Origin: Thermoleptolyngbya sp046719575
GTDB taxonomy: Bacteria; Cyanobacteriota; Cyanobacteriia; Elainellales; Elainellaceae
Assembly (NCBI GenBank): GCA_046719575.1
Contig: JBDNCP010000145.1
Location: 1 to 11,650, forward strand
DNA: 11,650 nucleotides
Reading direction: 5' to 3'
Each line of letters starts with the position of its first letter. Positions within the stretch are counted from its first letter, which is position 1. This document shows positions 7,453-11,650 of this stretch, in pieces. The notes beneath the pieces are model-generated. The model saw only the letters and a program-made list of their open reading frames with translations, had not been told where the DNA came from and made no database searches. A program made the position numbers and the translations under genes.

Positions 7453-7470
7453 TGTATACAGCTGTATACA
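7453..7470. promoter_or_regulatory. 18-bp perfect palindrome, possible operator
   Basis: TGTATACAGCTGTATACA is fully self-complementary. A half-site copy, TGTATACAG, recurs at 7644-7652. Perfect symmetry of this length in a gap suggests a dimeric DNA-binding protein site; the regulator is unknown. Confidence 0.5.
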
Positions 7471-7473
7471 GCA

Positions 7474-7521
7474 GTTCGACGCCCCTTAGGGAGGATTAAG
7501 AAATCCCTAAAGGCGTAGAAC
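7474..7521. repeat. Long inverted repeat (hairpin), 18-19 base arms
   Basis: The left arm 7474-7492 and right arm 7504-7521 pair with only minor mismatches around an 11-base loop: GTTC, ACGCC and TTAGGGA blocks each find their complements in order. It abuts the 18-bp palindrome. It could be a structured RNA element, a terminator for plus-strand reads, or a small mobile-element remnant. Confidence 0.65.
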
Positions 7522-7729
7522 AGAATTTAAGAAATATTTACCTTTAAGGCAAGGTGGATATCTCTACTCTTGTAAATACGGATATCCGAATTGGGCGATC
7601 GCCTCGAATTTTGTTCTAATAAAAACCAAATCCCTGGAAGCCTTGTATACAGAGGGTTGTGGGCGATCGCACTAGACTCAAATAGACTTGCTCAGCACAT
7701 TTTGACAGTGAGCATGACACATCCTAATC

Positions 7730-7838
7730 AGGCAATTAATCGTGTCAATCGCTACTATTTTGTGACTTCTTGTGAAGGCTCTACTGGTGGATTGATAGTC
7801 GAGGCAATTAATCGTGTCAATCGCTACTATTTTGTGAC
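7730..7838. repeat. Pair of perfect 37-nt direct repeats with a 35-nt spacer (CRISPR-like geometry)
   Basis: Copies at 7730-7766 and 7802-7838 are identical over 37 bases (starting AGGCAATTAATCGTG, ending CTACTATTTTGTGAC). The spacer 7767-7801 is 35 bases, giving a 72-nt unit. These lengths fall inside the range of CRISPR arrays, but there are only two repeats, no cas gene, no strong internal stem and no GAAAC end. Short TGACAC/GTGTCA inverted elements lie in and around it (7715-7720, 7742-7747, 7814-7819, 7835-7840), which also suits transposase-binding sites at a mobile-element end. No further copies are seen on either side. Confidence 0.85.
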
Positions 7839-7922
7839 ACTCCATGCCTCAACTTTTTCGTTTTTCGATCTGTGTTATGGCGCTTTTTGCCGTTTGCCTT
7901 TGGTCGTTTGGGCTTTTGTGAA

Positions 7923-8663
7923 TTACGCTGTCTCTAGGCATAACTCAGCCAGCCCCAGATAGCGGATACCCGTGGGTGAAACCTCGAATCGGCAGGGCAA
8001 CACCTCCACGCCTTGGGCGATCGCCCCCCGCAGCAGTTGCCCATAGACCGGATCAGCGCGATCGCCCGGCGAAAACCGCGCACAGTCGCCCCGATTAATG
8101 AAATACAGCATCACGGGGCGCGCCTGGGGCAGCAGCGCCGTCAGTTCTCGCAGGTGTTTTTGCCCCCGTTCTGTCACTGTGTCGGGAAACAGGGCCAGAT
8201 CGCCCAACGCCCAAGTCGTATTTTTCACCTCAATATAAACAGGTCGCCCATCTGGGGCACCTGTCAGCAAAAAATCGACCCGGCTTTTCTGGTCTTGTCC
8301 ATAGGGCACTTCACTCCGAATCTGCTGGTAGCTGCCCAATTGTGGCAATAGCCTTGCCTCCAGCAGCGATCGCACGATACGGTTGGGCAGCGCTGTGTTT
8401 ACTCCCACCCAGGTTGGCCCATTGTCGTCTACCTCAATCAGTTCCCAGGTGTAGGCGAGCGATCGCTTAGAATTGGTGCTGAGAGACACCATTACACGAC
8501 TGCCAGGGCAATTCACGCCGGTCATTGGCCCAGTATTGGGACAGTGGGCTGTAATTATTTCGCCGCTCTCTAGCTGAATGTCTGCAAAAAACCGCTTGTA
8601 GCGCTTGACCAACACGCCAGACAAGAGAGGCGGATAGGGATAACTCCAGTCCGTTTGCACCAC
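7923..8663 (-). CDS. sfsA: SfsA family protein (sugar fermentation stimulation / DNA-RNA nuclease)
   Basis: This 246-residue protein matches SfsA along its whole length. It was first described in Escherichia coli as a stimulator of maltose metabolism and is now annotated as a nucleic-acid nuclease; its role in cyanobacteria is not established. Recognisable stretches are the N-terminal OB-like part (LLSGVLVKRYKRFFADIQL, then AHCPNTGPMTG), SRVDFLLTG, and YIEVKNTTWALGDLALFPDTVTERG in pieces, carrying the conserved D, E-x-K pattern of the catalytic half. The start is one of two adjacent GTG codons (8663 or 8660); AAGG six bases upstream favours the first. The gene lies 41 bp downstream of tRNA-Pro on the same strand with no hairpin between, so it may be read from the tRNA promoter. 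The cytoplasmic location is inferred from the lack of a signal peptide. Confidence 0.93.
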   Translation of the reverse strand: MVQTDWSYPYPPLLSGVLVKRYKRFFADIQLESGEIITAHCPNTGPMTGVNCPGSRVMVSLSTNSKRSLAYTWELIEVDDNGPTWVGVNTALPNRIVRSLLEARLLPQLGSYQQIRSEVPYGQDQKSRVDFLLTGAPDGRPVYIEVKNTTWALGDLALFPDTVTERGQKHLRELTALLPQARPVMLYFINRGDCARFSPGDRADPVYGQLLRGAIAQGVEVLPCRFEVSPTGIRYLGLAELCLETA

Positions 8664-8704
8664 TACCCGCCTTCAGCAATTTGCAGTTCCATTTAATACA
8701 AAAA

Positions 8705-8778
8705 TCGGGATGACAGGATTTGAACCTGCGGCATCCTGCTCCCAAAGCAGGCGCGCTACCAAGCTGCGCTACATCCCG
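8705..8778 (-). tRNA. tRNA-Pro (anticodon UGG)
   Basis: This 74-base cloverleaf has an acceptor stem CGGGATG/CATCCCG, D stem GCGC/GCGC, anticodon stem CCTGC/GCAGG with loop TTTGGGA (anticodon at 8742-8744), T stem GCAGG/CCTGT with TTCAAAT loop, and discriminator A. CCA is not encoded. Wobble U34 lets it read most proline codons. Confidence 0.97.
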
Positions 8779-8799
8779 AAGCGAATCGTCGCTCCTCCC

Positions 8800-8827
8800 A
8801 GTATAGCTGACTCGGAAGGCGAGGTAA
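8800..8827 (-). promoter_or_regulatory. Promoter for tRNA-Pro
   Basis: On the minus strand TATACT (8800-8805) is a good -10 box, 21 bases before the tRNA 5' end. TTACCT (8822-8827) 16 bp further up is a weak -35. It may also serve sfsA. Confidence 0.5.
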
Positions 8828-8888
8828 CAGATATTCCTGAATGCCGAGTTAAACGGCACAAAATTTGTGATGACTCCCGTGAGCCAAA

Positions 8889-8897
8889 TGCTATACT
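8889..8897 (+). promoter_or_regulatory. Extended -10 promoter for tRNA-His
   Basis: TGCTATACT is an extended -10 element 44 bases before the tRNA 5' end. No clear -35 box is seen. Confidence 0.5.
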
Positions 8898-8901
8898 AGT
8901 G

Positions 8902-8933
8902 TTCGCCTATTAATGGTATTCGCCTATTAATGG
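8902..8933. repeat. 17-bp period tandem duplication in the tRNA-His leader
   Basis: TTCGCCTATTAATGG occurs at 8902-8916 and 8919-8933, separated by TA. It sits between the -10 box and the mature tRNA, so it lengthens the precursor leader. Confidence 0.85.
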
Positions 8934-8941
8934 CATTGCAT

Positions 8942-9015
8942 GGCGAGCGTAGCCAAGTGGTTAAGGCAGCGGATTGTGGTTCCGCCATTCGTGGGTTCGA
9001 ATCCCATCGTTCGCC
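8942..9015 (+). tRNA. tRNA-His (anticodon GUG)
   Basis: The cloverleaf is GCGAGCG/CGTTCGC acceptor, GCC/GGC D stem, GCGGA/TCCGC anticodon stem with loop TTGTGGT (anticodon 8976-8978), and GTGGG/CCCAT T stem with TTCGAAT. The extra G at 8942 opposite C73 (9015) is the G-1 identity base of histidine tRNAs and is encoded in the DNA. CCA is not encoded. Confidence 0.97.
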
Positions 9016-9092
9016 CTCAACGCAGCTTTTCTCAGGGCATTTTGGGTGATACACCAGAGTATCAGAGGGGCGATCGCCTCTATTGCGTGTCT

Positions 9093-11006
9093 TTATCCTA
9101 CGCCAAGCTGAAACTCATCGAACTTGACCACGGGCGCATCAGGTGTGCGCGTGTCAAAGCGGTAGCTGCTGATCGTGCCTGTACCCGTGTCGAAAATTGT
9201 GAAGGCAGTGATGTCGTTGCTGGAGAGAAACGGCAGCGGTTGCCCATCCTCTCCGGTCAAAGGTGCGAGGGTTGGCAGAATCGGCTCCAGCCCGCCCGGA
9301 TCGCCCAGCGTCACGTAGTTCTCCAGGTTATAGAACTGCGGGTTTAGATCGGGCAGCTTGCGGGGATTATTGCCCCAGTAAGCGCCATAGGTATTGCCGA
9401 CATTGGAGGTTTCCAGCAGGTGTAGCCCTGCGGGGGTGCGAAAGCGGTTCCACACATGAGAATGTCCATACAGCACCAGTTGCACCTGCGCCGCCTCTAG
9501 CAGCGGCATCACATCTTTTAGCAAATAGTCGTCGTCTTTGGGATAGTCATAGCGAATGACGGCAGGGCTGCCCTCGGCGCTGCGCTCCACGACGCGAATC
9601 GGGTCTGTGTAAGGCGGCACGACGTTATCGCCCAGCGTGTGCGTTGGGTGGTGCAGCATCACGATTTTGTAGCGGGCCTGGCGAAACTCTGGGCTGTTGA
9701 GTTCCTGCTTTAGCCAGTTATATTGCGGGCTGCCCTTGCGGATTGGCTCAAAGATAATCTGCCCATAGCCCCAGTCTTCGCGGCTATGGAGCTTGGCTTC
9801 GGGTTCGCGGAAGCGCCCCTTGGCAGATGGCTCCAGGCTGGGCACGCGCCATAGGTTGGTGGCAAACAGCGACACCAGCCGCACATCTCCAATGGTCGTA
9901 GCATAATAGGTTTCGCCGCCTTCGGGACTCTGGGGCAGGGTGAAGATTTCTTCGTAGGTGTCGGTGCTGAACGAGGTGTTGTTCAGTCCGTCAGGGCCAT
10001 AGAGCCGCAGCGCCACCTCACGGGGAATTGCGTCTTCAAATTCGCCGTTCAAGCTGTCGAGGCGGCCATAGCGCCCCATGATTTCGTGGTTGCCGATCGC
10101 CACATAGAGCGGCGCGTGCTGAATGATTTCGCCGCCTGTATAAACTCGCGTTGTGCCGTTGCGCTCTAGAGAATAGCTGGCGCGACCTTGGAGGCATGGG
10201 AAGAATGCGCCGCCGCGATTGTCGTCAAACCATTCCGAGGCGCGATCGGGAATGTTTACTGTGTCGCCTGCCAAAAAGACCGCATCCACCTGCCCTACCG
10301 TGTCTACGACCTTTTGCAGGTTGGTGGCGGTCATCGGCATACTCTGGTGATCGGAGGTGAGCAGGATTTTTAGCGGCGTGTTGGGCGGCGGCAGGGGGGC
10401 AAGGGTAAAGGCGCGGCTGGCGATCGCCTGTGTAAATAGCCCATTTGCCCGCAGGCTCACGACGCGATAGGGAATACGCTGCCCTGGGGTGAGTCCAGAC
10501 ACTTCGGCTTCGTGTCGCCAGATGTCGCGGGGGGTGGGCTGCTGATAGACTTGGCCGGGTTCGGTTTGCTTGCCAACGCGCGATCGCTGATCTTCGCGCA
10601 CGCGGGACAGTTTTGTGGTGGTGGCGATCGCCCGCTGCGTAAACCCGTCGCCATATTCCACCCGATGCTCGCCGCCCTCAAACTCGGTAAACCAGACGAC
10701 GCGCACGCTGGTCGGCGTGGGCAGTTGCAAAAATGGGTCAGTGAGCAGCGCCGCTGAGGGACGATTTGCCGCGACGCAGCCATAGGTCAAACCCAGGAGC
10801 AGCAGGGCGATGAGGGGCGATCGCCATTTTCCAGCAAAGTTCCATCGCCTATTCCACGGAGTATGCCAGAAAGAATTCCTGAAAGTATTTCTAGAGCTGT
10901 TTCTAAAAGCGTTCCAAAAAACATTCCAGGGTGAGTTCCAGAAGGCGTTCCGGATGTGATTCCACGGGGCATTCCGAGGTTGCCATTGGGGGCGCATGAT
11001 CGGCAT
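9093..11006 (-). CDS. Metallophosphoesterase, purple-acid-phosphatase-like, membrane-anchored, with N-terminal W/R-N repeat
   Basis: This is about 637 residues from ATG 11006. Metal-binding motifs of calcineurin-like phosphoesterases appear in order: SDHQ (218-221), AGDTVN (246-251), GNHE (305-308), HHPTH (452-456) and GHSH (514-517). An FN3-like domain typical of purple acid phosphatases (TPTSVRVVWFTEFEGGEHRVEYG region) precedes them. A hydrophobic segment at 64-76 ends LTYGC (C77), a poor lipobox match, so the protein is probably exported as a lipoprotein or membrane-anchored; it would hydrolyse phosphate esters outside the cytoplasm. Residues 11-57 are a run of twelve four-residue units (RN/WN-x-x). 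Motif one lacks the usual D-x-H spacing. No ribosome site is seen; TTG 11021 and ATG 10997 are alternative starts, but no start codon lies between the repeat and the hydrophobic segment. The substrate is unknown. Confidence 0.85.
   Translation of the reverse strand: MPIMRPQWQPRNAPWNHIRNAFWNSPWNVFWNAFRNSSRNTFRNSFWHTPWNRRWNFAGKWRSPLIALLLLGLTYGCVAANRPSAALLTDPFLQLPTPTSVRVVWFTEFEGGEHRVEYGDGFTQRAIATTTKLSRVREDQRSRVGKQTEPGQVYQQPTPRDIWRHEAEVSGLTPGQRIPYRVVSLRANGLFTQAIASRAFTLAPLPPPNTPLKILLTSDHQSMPMTATNLQKVVDTVGQVDAVFLAGDTVNIPDRASEWFDDNRGGAFFPCLQGRASYSLERNGTTRVYTGGEIIQHAPLYVAIGNHEIMGRYGRLDSLNGEFEDAIPREVALRLYGPDGLNNTSFSTDTYEEIFTLPQSPEGGETYYATTIGDVRLVSLFATNLWRVPSLEPSAKGRFREPEAKLHSREDWGYGQIIFEPIRKGSPQYNWLKQELNSPEFRQARYKIVMLHHPTHTLGDNVVPPYTDPIRVVERSAEGSPAVIRYDYPKDDDYLLKDVMPLLEAAQVQLVLYGHSHVWNRFRTPAGLHLLETSNVGNTYGAYWGNNPRKLPDLNPQFYNLENYVTLGDPGGLEPILPTLAPLTGEDGQPLPFLSSNDITAFTIFDTGTGTISSYRFDTRTPDAPVVKFDEFQLGVG
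10836..10976 (-). repeat. 12-nt tandem repeat coding for W/R-N-x-x units
   Basis: There are about twelve units with a GGAAY core every 12 bases. In the phosphoesterase frame every second codon is AAT or AAC (one CAT), changing at the silent third base, while the first codon alternates TGG with CGG/AGA/AGG. Another frame reads as G-I/T-x-x but without such silent variation. Confidence 0.85.
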
Positions 11007-11068
11007 AGGGAAAGAGGGCAAAAATCGAAACTAGAAGGCAGAACCAATTCACGCTGCCTTTGCACCTC

Positions 11069-11096
11069 AATTTTGCCAAATTAATTCGGCAAAATT
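11069..11096. promoter_or_regulatory. 28-bp near-palindrome between glbN and phosphoesterase gene
   Basis: AATTTTGCC (11069-11077) and GGCAAAATT (11088-11096) are exact inverted arms and the middle AATTAATT is also symmetric, leaving one mismatched pair. It lies about 63-90 bp upstream of the phosphoesterase start: an operator, or a weak terminator for glbN without a U tract. Confidence 0.5.
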
Positions 11097-11124
11097 CACC
11101 CCCAGTGCATCACGCTCTGGGATG

Positions 11125-11143
11125 CCGCGATTAGATGTCGCGG
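11125..11143 (-). terminator. Weak hairpin after glbN
   Basis: CCGCGA-N7-TCGCGG lies 11 bases beyond the glbN stop. The stem is GC-rich but short and no U tract follows on the minus strand. Confidence 0.3.
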
Positions 11144-11153
11144 TGCAAAACGA

Positions 11154-11528
11154 TTAGCGATTCAACACATCGTTGCGGTGGGCAACAGACCCGACAATCG
11201 CCACCACTTCATCAATTAAGGACTGGGGAACCTCTAGCTCAACCAGCGTGGCGACCAAATCTTCGGCGATCGCATCAAAATGGTGATCCGTTAACCCCAT
11301 CTCTGCGACCAAGTTGCTGTGGGCATCTCTCATGGGCCGACCGTTCCAATGATTGGCCCCACCAAAGGCGTAGGTCATGAAGGCTTTCTGGTGCTGCTTT
11401 TGCCGTGCCATGTCCGTATGAGTAAAGAAGTGTTTCACCCGTTCATCCGCCAAAACCTTTTCGTAAAACTTCTCTACCGCCAGGTCAACCGCCGCCGCAC
11501 CGCCCAGCTTTTCATACAGTGTGTTCAT
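11154..11528 (-). CDS. glbN: Group 1 truncated (2/2) haemoglobin
   Basis: This 124-residue protein opens MNTLYEKLGGAAAVDLAVEK and is very close to Synechocystis GlbN as I recall it. Haem-pocket residues are all present at the same numbers: Y22 (B10), Q43 (E7), H46 (E10, sixth ligand), Q47 (E11), H70 (F8, proximal ligand) and H117, the residue that forms a covalent bond to the haem vinyl in cyanobacterial GlbN. The glycine motifs GG at 9-10 and 56-57 are kept. The family binds O2 and NO and is thought to protect against reactive nitrogen and oxygen species in the cytoplasm; electron transfer roles are also proposed. ATG 11528 has a strong GAGGAGG site (11536-11542) seven bases upstream. It reads toward the phosphoesterase gene, 148 bp away, with inverted repeats between, so co-transcription is uncertain. 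Confidence 0.96.
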   Translation of the reverse strand: MNTLYEKLGGAAAVDLAVEKFYEKVLADERVKHFFTHTDMARQKQHQKAFMTYAFGGANHWNGRPMRDAHSNLVAEMGLTDHHFDAIAEDLVATLVELEVPQSLIDEVVAIVGSVAHRNDVLNR

Positions 11529-11600
11529 GGAAATGCCTCCTCTGGCAGGTTGCCTTTTAATGTGCCATGAAAGTATGTTGAAAAAGCCGAAAGATTCAAC

Positions 11601-11620
11601 AATATTGACCCAATATTCAA
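11601..11620 (-). promoter_or_regulatory. Palindromic site upstream of glbN
   Basis: TTGA-N8-TCAA (11605-11620) nested with AATATT-N5-AATATT (11601-11617) lies about 75 bp upstream of the start. The spacing is like CRP/FNR-family sites, but it is not the GTA-N8-TAC of NtcA. A TTGAAT/TACTTT pair downstream is a weak promoter candidate. Confidence 0.3.
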
Positions 11621-11650
11621 GGGCTTGCTGGACGGTCTGTTATGGCTTTA

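Larger units (their letters stand above)
7096..7922. other. Long structured non-coding region between glycosyltransferase and sfsA
   Basis: There are 827 bp with no credible gene. A 123-codon plus-strand frame (7591-7962) runs through a repeat and into the sfsA 3' end and is rejected. The gap holds an 11-bp periodic run, a copy of the 16S 3' tail in a hairpin, an 8-bp tandem duplication TTTAACGG (7398-7413), an 18-bp palindrome, a long-armed hairpin, GGATATC/GATATCC arms (7556-7562, 7581-7587) and the 37-nt direct repeats. Confidence 0.7.

Noticed and set aside
7591..7962. 123-codon plus-strand ORF containing a duplicated AINRVNRYYFVT peptide.
   Set aside because: The duplication is just the 37-nt DNA repeat (72-nt unit keeps frame); there is no ATG or ribosome site, and the frame overlaps the sfsA 3' end.
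9064..9081. AGAGGGGCGATCGCCTCT as a terminator after the phosphoesterase gene or tRNA-His.
   Set aside because: Most of its symmetry is the HIP1 octamer, which is palindromic everywhere in this genome; no U tract follows.
10787..11065. 92-codon minus-strand frame with G-I/T-x-x repeats overlapping the phosphoesterase N-terminus.
   Set aside because: The start would be GTG without a ribosome site, and silent variation in the 12-nt unit favours the phosphoesterase frame.

Overview
The window looks like a piece of a cyanobacterial chromosome, probably from a filamentous Leptolyngbya-like organism (the genus is inference). Two things support this. The HIP1 octamer GCGATCGC occurs about 20 times, against roughly 0.2 expected by chance, and the proteins resemble cyanobacterial families, especially a GlbN-type truncated haemoglobin. 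GC content is moderately high in genes and low in several long gaps.

Positions 1-7095 hold a loose carbohydrate group, all on the minus strand. In transcription order it is a GT4 glycosyltransferase (7095-6013), a second GT4 glycosyltransferase (5214-3814), and an amylo-alpha-1,6-glucosidase-like debranching enzyme (2186 to beyond position 1, cut by the window edge). The genes are separated by about 800, 1630 and 830 bp of non-coding DNA, so they are not a compact operon. The direction and chemistry fit glucan or oligosaccharide metabolism, but the substrate cannot be read from sequence.

Positions 7096-9015 hold a long gap with structured DNA, sfsA (minus), tRNA-Pro(UGG) (minus) and tRNA-His(GUG) (plus). 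The two tRNA genes are divergent and each has a recognisable -10 element. The gap contains a perfect 37-nt direct repeat separated by 35 nt (CRISPR-like geometry), a 19-bp-armed hairpin, an 18-bp palindrome and a 12-nt copy of the 16S rRNA 3' tail.

Positions 9016-11650 hold a membrane-anchored or lipoprotein metallophosphoesterase (minus) with a strange Trp/Arg-Asn tetrapeptide repeat in front of its signal segment. Upstream of it is glbN (minus), a group 1 truncated haemoglobin with all signature haem-pocket residues, including the histidine that covalently binds haem in Synechocystis GlbN.

The non-coding DNA is rich in perfect short tandem duplications (units of 11-18 bp) in most large gaps. 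One of these regions, 2799-2999, combines two overlapping inverted repeats, a good ribosome-binding site and a 47-codon ORF ending in Ala/Ser/Gly/Lys/Pro/Asp repeats. No complete, clearly novel multi-gene system is visible. The best candidates for undescribed biology are the 37-nt repeat pair, the small repeat-peptide gene with its leader, and the repeat-bearing metallophosphoesterase N-terminus.
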